Assembly: GCF_000300275.1 (NCBI RefSeq)
Contig: NZ_AMRN01000003.1
Coordinates: 372,001 to 436,000, forward strand
Source: Thalassospira profundimaris WP0211
GTDB taxonomy: Bacteria; Pseudomonadota; Alphaproteobacteria; Rhodospirillales; Thalassospiraceae
Length of the DNA: 64,000 bases
Direction of reading: 5' to 3'
Shown here: one piece after another, positions 44,042 through 53,033 of the stretch
How positions within the stretch are numbered: position 1 is the stretch's first letter
Layout of the letters: each line of letters begins with the position of its first letter
The notes under the pieces: model-generated
The model's input: the letters and a program-made list of their open reading frames with translations, nothing else
What the model was told of the DNA's origin: nothing
Database searches by the model: none
Translations under genes and position numbers: made by a program

Positions 44042-45223
44042 TTAGTTTTTGACAAACAGCTGGCGTGGATAGCTGGTCAGGGTTTTCGACCCGGTTTCGG
44101 TGATCATCATGCTTTCGGTGATTTCGATCCCCCAGTCATCGAACCACAGGCCCGGCATGAAGTGGAAGGTCATGCCCGGTTCAAGAACCGTGCGGTCACC
44201 GGGGCGCAGGCTCATGGTGCGTTCGCCCCAGTCCGGCGGATAAGAAAGCCCGATCGGATAGCCACAGCGGCTGTCTTTTTCGATGCCGAATTTCTGCAAG
44301 ACCCCGAAGAAGGCGATGGCGATGTCTTCGCAGACATTGCCCGGTTTGGCGGCTTCGAGCCCGGCCTGAAGGCCTTCGATCAGGGCACTTTCGGCATCAA
44401 GGAACCGTTGATCCGGTTCGCCAAGGAAAATCGTGCGCGACAGCGGCGCATGATAACGGCGGTAACAGCCGGCAATTTCAAAGAAAGTCCCGGCATTGCC
44501 CGGAACGGGTTTTTCATCCCAGGTCAGATGCGGCGCACCAGCATCCGGGCCCGATGGCAGAAGCGGTACAATGGCCGGATAGTCGCCCCCAATGCCGTCA
44601 ACACCGGCGATCCCGGTACGGAAGATTTCCGCGACCAGTTCGTTCTTTTTCATCCCCGGTTCGACGATTTCGAAAATGCGTTCATGCATGTTTTCAACAA
44701 TGCGGGCGGCTTGCCGCATATAGAAAATCTCGGTCTCGGATTTGACCGCGCGCTGCCAGTTCACAAGGGCCGTGGCATCGGAAAACTTGGCGTTTGGCAG
44801 ATGAGTCTGGAGCTGCAGGAAGGCCTTGGCGGAGAAATAGTAGTTGTCCATTTCCACACCAATGCGGCGCGATGCCCAGCCGCGATATTCGATCACCTCG
44901 GCAAGGTAGTCCATCGGGTGATGGGTGGTCGATTGCACATAGTAATCCGCATAGGGAATGATGCGGTCATGCGGCATATAGACCGTGCGTTTTGCCCCGT
45001 TGGCATCCTGCGAACGCCCGAACCAGATCGGGTCGTCTTCGATTGGAACCAGTACGCATTGATGGACATAGAACGACCAGCCGTCATAGCCGGTTAGCCA
45101 GGCCATATTTGACGGATCGGTCACGATCAAAAGATCGAGCCCCTTTTCCACCATGGCTTTTTTGGTTTTCTCCAGGCGCTCGGCATATTCCTCACGCGTG
45201 AAATTCAATTCTACCTGGCTCAT
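44042..45223 (-). CDS. doeA: Ectoine hydrolase (393 aa)
   Basis: A member of the M24 (pita-bread, aminopeptidase P-like) fold that opens the tetrahydropyrimidine ring of ectoine to N-acetyl-diaminobutyrate. Recognisable blocks are NMAWLTGYDGWSFYVHQCV, EIAGCYRRYHAPLSRTIFLG and GYPIGLSYPPDWGE, which are characteristic of DoeA/EutD rather than peptidases. The length is typical and there is no signal peptide. It follows eutC by 48 bases. The locus around it contains every other step of the pathway, which makes this call secure. Confidence 0.95.
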   Translation of the reverse strand: MSQVELNFTREEYAERLEKTKKAMVEKGLDLLIVTDPSNMAWLTGYDGWSFYVHQCVLVPIEDDPIWFGRSQDANGAKRTVYMPHDRIIPYADYYVQSTTHHPMDYLAEVIEYRGWASRRIGVEMDNYYFSAKAFLQLQTHLPNAKFSDATALVNWQRAVKSETEIFYMRQAARIVENMHERIFEIVEPGMKKNELVAEIFRTGIAGVDGIGGDYPAIVPLLPSGPDAGAPHLTWDEKPVPGNAGTFFEIAGCYRRYHAPLSRTIFLGEPDQRFLDAESALIEGLQAGLEAAKPGNVCEDIAIAFFGVLQKFGIEKDSRCGYPIGLSYPPDWGERTMSLRPGDRTVLEPGMTFHFMPGLWFDDWGIEITESMMITETGSKTLTSYPRQLFVKN

Positions 45224-45242
45224 CGCAGGCCTCCAGATAAAG

Positions 45243-45257
45243 GTGGGTCCAGACCCT
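45243..45257. repeat. Short sequence like the MITE terminus
   Basis: Read on the minus strand this is AGGGTCTGGACCCAC, one mismatch from the first 15 bases of the right end of the MITE-like element. It lies between doeA and eutC. It may be a relic or chance. Confidence 0.25.
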
Positions 45258-45271
45258 GTTTCCCTTTGTTG

Positions 45272-46264
45272 TTAAGAAGTAATCTCGACCCCTGTACCGG
45301 CTGCATCACAGCGGTGACGGGCGAGAGTGGCGATAGCGGTGTCTTGCACACCGGTTCCGGTCAAATCACAGACCGTAGTCTGACCCGCACTTGTCCTGCC
45401 GGTCAAGGATTGGGCAATGATTTGGCCGAGTTCGGGGAATGTCGCGTCAGAGGACACCACACCGGCATCGATGGCGTGATGCAGTTCGCCAAGAATGCGT
45501 GTCTGTGCCTGACTGTCGCTGACATAAAGGTCGGCCTGCCCGATCAGGGCAGGATCAATTTCGTTTTTGTGTTCGGCATCGGACCCCATCGCGGTCACGT
45601 GCGTTCCGGGCTTGACCCAATCGGCCATCAGAACCGGTTCGCGCGCAGGCGTCGTTGTGACGATGATATCCGCGTTGCTTGCGGCGTCTTTGCCATCCGT
45701 GGTGGCGGTCACCGGAATGCCCAGTTCAAGCGATGCCTTTTTGGCACACGCCTCGGCCTTGGCGATGTCACGTGCCCAGATCGTCGCGGATGTAATATCG
45801 CGCACCAGTGTGAGTGCCTTAAGCTGCAACTGTGCCTGCACGCCAGCACCAAAGATGGCAGCATGTTTGGCGTCATCGCGGGCCAGATGTTTTGCAGCCA
45901 CCCCGCCAGCGGCGGCGGTGCGCACATCGGTCAGATAGCCGTTATCGAGCAAGACGGCCTCCAGCAGGCCGGTCTTGGATGAAAACAGGTTCATCAATCC
46001 GTTGACCGATGGCAGGCCGAGTTTGGGATTATCAAAGAAGCCCGGGCTGATTTTGATGGCAAAGCTGTCGATGCCCGGCACATAGGCGGTTTTGACATCG
46101 ACCTCGCCATTATATTCGTCGATATCCAGACGCAGGATCGGCGGCATGCGGACGTCCTGTGTGGCAAGCGCCTTGAACGCGCCTTCGACACAGTTGATGG
46201 CATCCATATCGAGATCAATGACCTTGCGCAGGTCGGTTTCGGTCAGAATTCTGATTGTCGGCAT
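45272..46264 (-). CDS. eutC: EutC, ornithine cyclodeaminase/mu-crystallin family (330 aa)
   Basis: NAD-binding region FGAGVQAQLQLKALTLV and substrate-side segment YVPGIDSFAIKISPGFFDN of the ornithine cyclodeaminase family. In ectoine loci this gene is always next to eutB and is assigned to conversion of hydroxyectoine into ectoine-pathway intermediates. Six bases separate it from eutB. The exact reaction of the family member in hydroxyectoine use is inferred from the conserved locus. Confidence 0.9.
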   Translation of the reverse strand: MPTIRILTETDLRKVIDLDMDAINCVEGAFKALATQDVRMPPILRLDIDEYNGEVDVKTAYVPGIDSFAIKISPGFFDNPKLGLPSVNGLMNLFSSKTGLLEAVLLDNGYLTDVRTAAAGGVAAKHLARDDAKHAAIFGAGVQAQLQLKALTLVRDITSATIWARDIAKAEACAKKASLELGIPVTATTDGKDAASNADIIVTTTPAREPVLMADWVKPGTHVTAMGSDAEHKNEIDPALIGQADLYVSDSQAQTRILGELHHAIDAGVVSSDATFPELGQIIAQSLTGRTSAGQTTVCDLTGTGVQDTAIATLARHRCDAAGTGVEITS

Positions 46265-46270
46265 GGTTTG

Positions 46271-47260
46271 TTACTCCGCCATCAGGTCGACGTCTTCGCC
46301 GCCAACAATGCGTTTGTGCAGGTCCATGTCGATATTGCACCCCGTCGTCAGCACCACGGTGCGACCGGGATTGTCGACCAGACCGGCACGTAGGGCGGCA
46401 ATGCCCACGGCACCGGCACCTTCGACGACTTGTTGGTCATCATGGTAGGCAGCCCGGATGCCATCGGCGATCTGGGCTTCGTTGACCAGAACGAAATCGT
46501 CGGTCAGATCACCGCACATATCAAACGTGTACTGGTTGTTTTCACCTATGCCGCCGCCAAGGCTGTCGGCCAGTGTCGGCAATTCCTTGACCGATGTCGG
46601 TTTGCCTTCCTGAAGGCTTGTGATCATGGCACAGCCACGTTCCATGGTAATGCCAACCACCCGGATCATCGGATTGACCGATTTGGCAACCAGCGCCACA
46701 CCGGCAAGCAATCCACCGCCCGACAGCGGGACCAGCAAGGTATCCACGTCGGGAAGGGCTTCGACGATTTCAAGACCAAGGGTGCCTTGGCCGGCAATGA
46801 CATCGGCATGGTCAAAGGGCGGCAACATGATCATGCCATCCTGTTCGACCAGCCGGTCGACTTCGTGCTGGGCTTCGTCCTGTGACTGGCCAATGATGCG
46901 GACTTCGGCACCGAGTGCCCGGATGCCATCGACCTTGTTTTGCGGCACCAGTTCGGACATGCAAATGATCGATCGCACCCCGGCATTGCGGGCGGCAAAG
47001 GCCAGTGCCCGGCCATAGTTGCCTGTTGATACGCCAACGACACCCTTGGCCTTTTCCTCGTCACGGAGGCGCAGCACCGCGTTGGCGGCACCGCGCAGCT
47101 TGAAGCTGCCGGTATATTGTTGTTGTTCGCATTTCAGCCAGACGGGGCTTCCGATACGATCAGACAGGGCGGCGGACGGGCGCAAGGGTGTGTGGATCAC
47201 ATGACCCGCAATGGTTTTGCGGGCAGAAAGAACATCAGCAAATGTGATGGGGTCTTTCAT
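46271..47260 (-). CDS. eutB: EutB, threonine dehydratase-like PLP enzyme for hydroxyectoine use (329 aa)
   Basis: A fold II PLP enzyme: K54 in YTGSFKLRGAAN binds PLP, and SGGGLLAGVAL is the phosphate loop. Threonine-dehydratase-like EutB proteins are found in hydroxyectoine catabolic loci and are thought to eliminate water from a hydroxylated intermediate. It overlaps eutA by 4 bases and precedes eutC by 6, as in other alphaproteobacteria. It is not a housekeeping threonine dehydratase: it lacks the C-terminal regulatory domain. Confidence 0.92.
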   Translation of the reverse strand: MKDPITFADVLSARKTIAGHVIHTPLRPSAALSDRIGSPVWLKCEQQQYTGSFKLRGAANAVLRLRDEEKAKGVVGVSTGNYGRALAFAARNAGVRSIICMSELVPQNKVDGIRALGAEVRIIGQSQDEAQHEVDRLVEQDGMIMLPPFDHADVIAGQGTLGLEIVEALPDVDTLLVPLSGGGLLAGVALVAKSVNPMIRVVGITMERGCAMITSLQEGKPTSVKELPTLADSLGGGIGENNQYTFDMCGDLTDDFVLVNEAQIADGIRAAYHDDQQVVEGAGAVGIAALRAGLVDNPGRTVVLTTGCNIDMDLHKRIVGGEDVDLMAE

Positions 47261-48060
47261 GGGACCTCGACTTGGTTCGTTGGTTGCGGGGCATGATCAA
47301 ACAGGGTTCCGAACCCTGTGATCGGATTTTTGTACCCAATCAGGTTCAAGGCATGCCAGATCAGGGCCTGATTGCTGGTGATGACCGGCTTCTTCAGGCG
47401 ACGTTCGGCATCAGAGATGATTTCGGCAGACCGGATCGCGGTGCAGGAAATAAACACCGCATCGGCATCCGGCGTGTCGACCTTAAGCGCACCTTCAAGC
47501 AGCGCCTTGGGCGGCAGGGCGGTCATGTCAAAGTCGTTATCAAGACCAAAGCCCATCACACGGGTAACATCAAAGCCGCGCTGGTGAAAACCGTCGGCAA
47601 CCGATTGGGTTACATCGGCAAGATACGGGGTCAGGATGGCAATTTTTTGCGCACCGACCGCACGCAGGGCCAATTCACTGGCCAAAAGCGGATTGGTGAC
47701 CTTGGTGCCGGGCATGCCTTGATTGATCAGTTCGGCGATTTTGTCCGAACCGGTCACGGCGGTGCCAGACGTGCAGCCGAAAATGGCAACATCAACGCCA
47801 TACCCCGGCAACAGCGTTTTGGCTGCGCGTGGCAGATCAGCCGCCATCGATTGCAGGTTTGCGACCGTAACCGGGTTGGCGTTTTCAATGCGTGTGGTGA
47901 ACAGGCGCACGTCGCCCGGCAGGATGGCGCGCAGGTCATCCTCGCTATTAAAATCGGTTGCCAGCGTGATCAGGCCAATCCGCCCTGCCGGTCCGACCGG
48001 ATCAGGGGAATAGGGCACGTCTGCCGGCTCTGGCGTAACCGCACGGGATACGGAAATCAT
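47257..48060 (-). CDS. eutA: EutA, Asp/Glu racemase-maleate isomerase family (267 aa)
   Basis: The two catalytic cysteines of the family are in AIFGCTSGTAV and VFISCTAIRSAEII. In hydroxyectoine degradation EutA is proposed to isomerise an intermediate so that EutB can act. It is the first of the three eut genes, overlapping eutB by 4 bases. It starts about 100 bases after the TRAP permease gene, so it is probably in the same transcript. This gene has nothing to do with ethanolamine eutA despite the shared symbol. Confidence 0.9.
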   Translation of the reverse strand: MISVSRAVTPEPADVPYSPDPVGPAGRIGLITLATDFNSEDDLRAILPGDVRLFTTRIENANPVTVANLQSMAADLPRAAKTLLPGYGVDVAIFGCTSGTAVTGSDKIAELINQGMPGTKVTNPLLASELALRAVGAQKIAILTPYLADVTQSVADGFHQRGFDVTRVMGFGLDNDFDMTALPPKALLEGALKVDTPDADAVFISCTAIRSAEIISDAERRLKKPVITSNQALIWHALNLIGYKNPITGFGTLFDHAPQPTNQVEVP

Positions 48061-48164
48061 CCTGAACTCCAGAAGCGGGTCGTCCCGATTTAATCAGGAC
48101 GACCCAGTTTCAAATTTTCAAATATGCTTCCGGTCGCAGCCGGAATTTACGGGCCAGAACTTGA

Positions 48165-49448
48165 TCAGCGGAAGGCAAGCTCTGGCAGGAACAGCGCAAT
48201 CTGCGGAACAAAGATCAAAATCACGGCCGCAAGCAGCAGCATGATGATGAAGGGCGGTGTTCCACTGATCACCTCGGCATAGGGTCGCCTGAAGATTGCG
48301 ATGGCTGTAAAGATGTCACACCCGAACGGTGGCGTGGCAGAGCCAATGGCAACCTGAAGTGTGACCAGCGTACCGACAAGCACCGGATCCAGACCGGCCG
48401 CATTGACAAGCGGCATGAAGATCGGGGTCAGGACCAGAATGACAACAATCGGGTCAACGAACATGCAGCCGATAAAGAAGGCAATGCAGATCGCGGCCAG
48501 AATCACGTAGGAGTTCGCCCCTTCAAGCCCCAATGCGCCAATGACGTGTTGTGGGATCTGGGCAAAGGAAATCACGAACGAGAATGTCGTGCCCGCGCCG
48601 ACCAGAATGAACACGACGGCCGTGATCAGACCGGTTGAACGGGCAATCGCCAGCAACTCGGACCATTTGACCGACTTGAAGATCAGCACTTCAAGGATGA
48701 TGGCATAGACCACGGCAACAGCCGCAACCTCGGTCGGGCTGACCCAGCCCAGATAGATGCCACCGACGATCAGAACCGGGAACATGATGGCGGGGCCAGC
48801 ATTGATCACGGCCTTGCCGCGTTCGGCCCAGGTCATGCGCGGGATGGTCGGGATGTCGTTCTTTTTGGCGTAGTACATGCAGTACAGCGAGAACATGATC
48901 AGAATGAGAATGCCCGGGCCGATACCCGCCAGGAACAGTTCACCGATCGAAACCTTGCCCACCACGCCAAACACGATCATGCCAATCGATGGCGGGATCA
49001 GAAACGCGATGTCACTGGCATTGATGATCAGCGCCATGGCGAATTTGTCTTCGTAGCCGGCCTTGAGCATCTTGGGGCGCAGCGGGCCGCCCATGGCAAC
49101 CACAGTCGCCTGTGTGGAGCCCGATACCGCGCCAAACATGGTACAGCCAAGCGCGGTTGTGACCGCAAGGCCGCCGCGCACATGGCCGACAAAGGTCATG
49201 GCAAGGTCAATCAGCCGGTTGGCCGTATGCCCCTTTGTCACGATATCGGCGGCAAAGATAAACATCGGCACCGCGATCAGGGCGACCGGCGAGATGCCCG
49301 TGACCATCTGCTGTATCAGGATGCGTTCGGGAATCGGCATGTAAAACAGGAAGGCAACCACGCTGGCGGTTGCCAGCGGCACCATCATCGGGAAGCCCAG
49401 CACCAGAAGCCCCAGCATCACCAGAAGGATTGTTGTTCCTAAATCCAT
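48165..49448 (-). CDS. uehC: TRAP transporter large membrane subunit for ectoine/hydroxyectoine (DctM family, 427 aa)
   Basis: Twelve hydrophobic helices with DctM-type blocks (LVLGFPMMVPLATASVVAFL, GCTMFGAVSGSTQATVVAMG, GSATPPFGCDIFTAIAIF). The length is standard. It follows the small subunit by 14 bases and precedes eutA; in ectoine loci this is the UehC/TeaC position. It couples sodium entry to ectoine uptake. Ligand assignment rests on the neighbourhood. Confidence 0.92.
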   Translation of the reverse strand: MDLGTTILLVMLGLLVLGFPMMVPLATASVVAFLFYMPIPERILIQQMVTGISPVALIAVPMFIFAADIVTKGHTANRLIDLAMTFVGHVRGGLAVTTALGCTMFGAVSGSTQATVVAMGGPLRPKMLKAGYEDKFAMALIINASDIAFLIPPSIGMIVFGVVGKVSIGELFLAGIGPGILILIMFSLYCMYYAKKNDIPTIPRMTWAERGKAVINAGPAIMFPVLIVGGIYLGWVSPTEVAAVAVVYAIILEVLIFKSVKWSELLAIARSTGLITAVVFILVGAGTTFSFVISFAQIPQHVIGALGLEGANSYVILAAICIAFFIGCMFVDPIVVILVLTPIFMPLVNAAGLDPVLVGTLVTLQVAIGSATPPFGCDIFTAIAIFRRPYAEVISGTPPFIIMLLLAAVILIFVPQIALFLPELAFR

Positions 49449-49462
49449 TTTTCCATTCCCCC

Positions 49463-50047
49463 TTACAGATGATGCTCGTCGGCGTCGTCAAACGTATCCT
49501 CGACCTGATAGGACAGGTGCGTCCCCGGTTTGAGGATGTTGGTCAACGCTGCCAGAACAAACTGGATGCCGGTTACGCACAGGCCAAACGGCACGATCAG
49601 AACGGTCAGGTAATAGGGGATGCGCAAGGCCGGGGTCAGCCGGTTCGATGTGATCAGCGACGAAACGTAATCAATCGAATACCAGGCCAGAAGGAACAGC
49701 AAAGAGGCCGTGCCAAGCGTAATGAAGATCATCATGACCTTGCTGGCGCGCGGCCCCAGCATATCGGTAAAGGCCGACATGCGGATATGGCGCCCCATGC
49801 GGGCGGCCTCGCTGATGCCGACAAATGTCACAAGAATGATCAGAAACTGATTGAGCTCTTCGGAAAAGAAGATGCTCGAACTGAACCCCAGGCGCATGAT
49901 CACATTGGCGACGGTGTTCACCGCCATGATGATGATGCTCCATCCGAGGAGCTGTCGTTCGACGACGGACAAGCCGTGGTCGAGTTTTCTTAAAATCCCC
50001 AACGCCCCGCCACTCGGAGCGGGGGCCTCCCCGTTTGCACCTGACAT
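49463..50047 (-). CDS. uehB: TRAP transporter small membrane subunit for ectoine/hydroxyectoine (DctQ family, 194 aa)
   Basis: Four hydrophobic helices with the DctQ core (VANVIMRLGFSSSIFFSEEL and ISEAARMGRHIRMSAFTDML). The start at 50047 is supported by AAGGAGGTT directly upstream; 30 open codons before it are rejected. The binding-protein gene is not adjacent but lies on the other side of enuR and points away. A probable EnuR operator lies upstream (50185-50201). Confidence 0.9.
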   Translation of the reverse strand: MSGANGEAPAPSGGALGILRKLDHGLSVVERQLLGWSIIIMAVNTVANVIMRLGFSSSIFFSEELNQFLIILVTFVGISEAARMGRHIRMSAFTDMLGPRASKVMMIFITLGTASLLFLLAWYSIDYVSSLITSNRLTPALRIPYYLTVLIVPFGLCVTGIQFVLAALTNILKPGTHLSYQVEDTFDDADEHHL

Positions 50048-50184
50048 AGAACCTCCTTGATGCGTGTGCGAGACATTTTTGTGGAACGCTGTGTGCGGAT
50101 GTTGGTTCCCTCCCACACGGATTGTCGTTCGCTTCACGCCGGTTCAGTCAGAATAAAAACGCTTTGTGATGGTTCAATCAGATT

Positions 50185-50201
50185 TTTGTCATGACACAAA
50201 A
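50185..50201. promoter_or_regulatory. Probable EnuR operator upstream of the uehBC-eut-doe genes
   Basis: TTTGTCATGACACAAAA differs by one base from the site at 51672-51688. It sits directly against the enuR stop codon and 138 bases upstream of uehB, where a promoter for the uptake/degradation operon is expected. Confidence 0.7.
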
Positions 50202-51599
50202 TCAATACATCACGTCGAAAGCGTGAACGCCGGGCATTTGATCCATGGTATGGCGAATTTGGATCAGGGCATGCTGAACCGTTGGCGTATCCGGGGCGCC
50301 GCCAAGACAGATCCGCATGGCGTTTGGCCGGGGGACCTTGACGGTCATGAACGGGTCGGAAATCGTGACAGCTACGCCGTTTTTGCGCAGTTCGGAGGCA
50401 AACCATTCTTCCTGCCAATGTTCGGGAATACGCACCCAGGCCGACAGCGATGTCGGGTGATGACGCACAACCGCATCGCCGAGAATATCGGCGACCAGTG
50501 CCTGGCGTTCGCGCATCAGTGCGCGTTGGACTGTCACCGCCTGATCGACCGTGCCATCGGCAATCCAGCGTGCGCCGATCTCTGCCATCAATGGAGTCCC
50601 CATCCATCCGGTGACGCGCAAAACGCTGCTGGCACGAATCGACAAATGCGCGGGAACAGCCAGAAAGCCGGTTCGAAGGCCCGGCATGACCGCCTTGGTC
50701 AGGCTTGAGACATGAAAGCCAAGCTTGGGCAGGAAGCTTGTGATTGGTGGCAGGTTTTCTTCGAGAAGGGGGCGATAGACATCGTCCTCGATGACGTAGA
50801 CGCCGTAATGTTCGGCAATTTCGGCGATGCGTTTGCGCCGTTCCAACCCCATCAGGCAGTTGGTCGGATTGGTAAAGATCGGGGTGACGACAAGGGCCCG
50901 GATTTGGCGCGTGCGGCATTCTTGCTCAAACGCATCGGGCAGGATGCCTTCATCATCGGTCGGCAGCGCCCCCAGCTTGAAGCGCAGGATGCTGGCCGAG
51001 CCGATCACGCCGTGATCGGTCAGGCTTTCGGTCAGGACGACGTCATCAGGCTGAATGACGGTGGAAAGGGCGGTAAAGACGCCTTGTGCCGCGCCATTGG
51101 TAATCAGAAGGTTGGGGATTTCAACATCGACCCCCATGCCGGAAAGCCAGTTGCGCCCGATGTCGCGGTGATAATCAAACCCGGCAACCGGCCGGCAGCT
51201 TTCCATCCAGCCGTGATGGGGTTCTTCGGCCAGTTTTGCATGCATCTGGCGCGACAGATCATTGTGAAAATCGGTATAGGCCGCCCGTACAATCGAAAGA
51301 TCAACCAGATCGGGTTGGCGACTATCGAGGATAAAGGACGATGCCCGGTCGGTCAGGCGGGCCTGGACAAAGGTGCCGCGACGCCGTTCGGACCGCAAAT
51401 AGCCCTGCCGTTCGACTTCCTTGTAGGCCGCACTGACGGTCTGAACGCTGACTTTCAGGCGATAGGCCAGTTCACGGTGTGTTGGCATGCGGACATCGTG
51501 GCGCAATCTGCCTGATTCAATATCGGTAATGATTGCTTCGACCAGTGCCTTGTATTTCGGGCCTGTTTCGCCGCTGAGGTCGATGTCAGGTAACCACAT
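50202..51599 (-). CDS. enuR: EnuR, MocR-type regulator of ectoine use (GntR head, aminotransferase-like domain; 465 aa)
   Basis: The GntR winged helix (about 12-80; MPTHRELAYRLKVSVQTVSA) is fused to a fold I aminotransferase-like domain with the PLP-binding lysine in SSLTKAVMPGLRTGF and conserved TPIFTNPTNC and VIEDDVYRPL. In characterised relatives (Ruegeria pomeroyi) EnuR represses ectoine genes, and PLP-bound pathway intermediates such as N-acetyl-diaminobutyrate or diaminobutyrate relieve this. The start at 51599 gives the conserved MWLPDI N-terminus. Near-identical palindromes lie in front of it and beyond its end. Confidence 0.93.
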   Translation of the reverse strand: MWLPDIDLSGETGPKYKALVEAIITDIESGRLRHDVRMPTHRELAYRLKVSVQTVSAAYKEVERQGYLRSERRRGTFVQARLTDRASSFILDSRQPDLVDLSIVRAAYTDFHNDLSRQMHAKLAEEPHHGWMESCRPVAGFDYHRDIGRNWLSGMGVDVEIPNLLITNGAAQGVFTALSTVIQPDDVVLTESLTDHGVIGSASILRFKLGALPTDDEGILPDAFEQECRTRQIRALVVTPIFTNPTNCLMGLERRKRIAEIAEHYGVYVIEDDVYRPLLEENLPPITSFLPKLGFHVSSLTKAVMPGLRTGFLAVPAHLSIRASSVLRVTGWMGTPLMAEIGARWIADGTVDQAVTVQRALMRERQALVADILGDAVVRHHPTSLSAWVRIPEHWQEEWFASELRKNGVAVTISDPFMTVKVPRPNAMRICLGGAPDTPTVQHALIQIRHTMDQMPGVHAFDVMY

Positions 51600-51671
51600 G
51601 ATTGTCTTTCCACCCTGATGTTTTGGCCAGCGTAACATGGCGGACCTGTTCTGTGTAGGTGTTCGGACTAA

Positions 51672-51688
51672 TTTGTCATGAGACAAAA
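51672..51688. promoter_or_regulatory. Probable EnuR operator in the enuR-uehA divergent region
   Basis: TTTGTCATGAGACAAAA contains the dyad TTTGTC-ATGA-GACAAA. It is 73 bases from the enuR start and 139 from uehA, and is nearly identical to the site before uehB. Confidence 0.75.
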
Positions 51689-51826
51689 CTAACATTGACC
51701 TGATGCAGGAACATTTCAAAACTTTGGGCGTTCATCACAGTGATGTTGAAATTAAGCGTTCCGATCCGAGTGCCTTCACAAGCGTTGGCGCCGATCGTTG
51801 AGCGCGATAACACGGGAGACTTCGAT

Positions 51827-52846
51827 ATGAGTCTGAACAAACTCCTTAAAGCGACCCTATCGGCGGCTGCACTGTTTGCCGTCGCAGGGACCGCTGCCCA
51901 CGCCGAGGAATGGAAATTCGCCCACGAAGAAAGCCCGGGTGATGTTCAGGACCTTTATGCTCAGGAATTCAAACGCCTGGTCGAAGAAAAGACCGATGGC
52001 GACGTAAATGTCACCATTTACACCTATGGCCAGCTTGGCACCGAGAACGACATTACCGAGCTGACCGCAGCCGGTGCTGTTCAGTTCTCGAACGCATCGC
52101 CGGGTCACCTGGGGACTTTCGTTCCGGAAATTCAGGTCTTTGGTGTTCCCTACCTGCTGTCGCAGGATAACGAGGTGAACAAGAAGGTCCTGTCTTCGAG
52201 CCCGACCATTTACGAAGGTCTGTCCAAGGACTTCGAGTCCAAAGGGCTGAAGCTTTATACCATGTACCCGGAAGGCGAAATGGTCTGGACCACCAAGAAA
52301 CCGGTCGAAAAACCGGCTGATTTCGATGGTGTGAAATTCCGTGTTATGACCTCGCCGATCCTGATCGAAACTTATGAATCTTTCGGTGCTGATCCGGTCG
52401 CCCTGCCGTGGGGTGAAGTTTATTCCGGTCTTCAGACCAGCGTGATTGATGCACAGGTCAACCCGATCTTCTTCGTTGAAAGTGCCAAATTCTACGAAGT
52501 GACCGACCATCTGATCTATGCCGGTCAGCAGCAATACACCACCACCGTGGTTTCAAACGCGGCGTTCTATGACGGCCTGTCGGATGAACGCAAAGAGATG
52601 CTGGCGGAAGTAAAGGCCGAACTGGATGACTTCATCTATGAAGCCCAGAAAAAGGCCAATGACGAAGCCCTTGCACGCATCAAGGAAGCCAAGCCGGAAA
52701 TCGAAGTGATCCGTCTGAATGACGAACAGCGTTCGGTCTTCAAGGAAGCTTCCAAAGGCGTTGGCGCAAGCCTTGTTGAGGAAGTCGGTGGTGACACCGA
52801 AGAAGTACTGAACTCGCTTCGTGAAGAGTTTGGTACCGACATGTAA
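51827..52846 (+). CDS. uehA: TRAP transporter ectoine/hydroxyectoine-binding protein (DctP family, 339 aa)
   Basis: Signal peptide MSLNKLLKATLSAAALFAVA, then GTAAHAE, followed by a DctP-type domain that begins EEWKFAHEESPGDVQDLYAQ, a pattern shared with TeaA/UehA proteins. Later blocks include FDGVKFRVMTSPILIETYES and VALPWGEVYSGLQTSVIDAQ. The start at 51827 has GGGAG upstream; 29 earlier codons in frame are not conserved. The gene is divergent from enuR and has its own terminator, allowing much more binding protein than permease. Confidence 0.92.
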   Translation: MSLNKLLKATLSAAALFAVAGTAAHAEEWKFAHEESPGDVQDLYAQEFKRLVEEKTDGDVNVTIYTYGQLGTENDITELTAAGAVQFSNASPGHLGTFVPEIQVFGVPYLLSQDNEVNKKVLSSSPTIYEGLSKDFESKGLKLYTMYPEGEMVWTTKKPVEKPADFDGVKFRVMTSPILIETYESFGADPVALPWGEVYSGLQTSVIDAQVNPIFFVESAKFYEVTDHLIYAGQQQYTTTVVSNAAFYDGLSDERKEMLAEVKAELDDFIYEAQKKANDEALARIKEAKPEIEVIRLNDEQRSVFKEASKGVGASLVEEVGGDTEEVLNSLREEFGTDM

Positions 52847-52876
52847 TCGGGCCTTCCCGATTTCGTAAGATATCGC

Positions 52877-52909
52877 AAACCCCCGCAGGCACTGCTTGCG
52901 GGGGTTTTT
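52877..52909 (+). terminator. Intrinsic terminator of uehA
   Basis: AAACCCCCGCA (52877-52887) pairs with TGCGGGGGTTT (52897-52907), with five T at the end of the right arm. Confidence 0.95.
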
Positions 52910-53033
52910 GTTTGTCTTGAACGGTCGGTCTGTGATCCCGGTGATGCTCACAACATCAGCGTTTCTGCGTCTCATACGTGCCCTTTCCGATAAGCGGACT
53001 GTGGTGATGAAACTGACGTGAAAGGAACTGGCT

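Noticed and set aside
46271..48060. Ethanolamine utilisation genes, because of the names eutA/eutB/eutC
   Set aside because: The proteins are racemase-, threonine-dehydratase- and cyclodeaminase-like, which is the hydroxyectoine set; no ethanolamine ammonia-lyase is present.
52877..52909. Terminator hairpin considered as a small RNA
   Set aside because: Position, stem and T run fit an ordinary terminator for uehA; no upstream promoter for an RNA.
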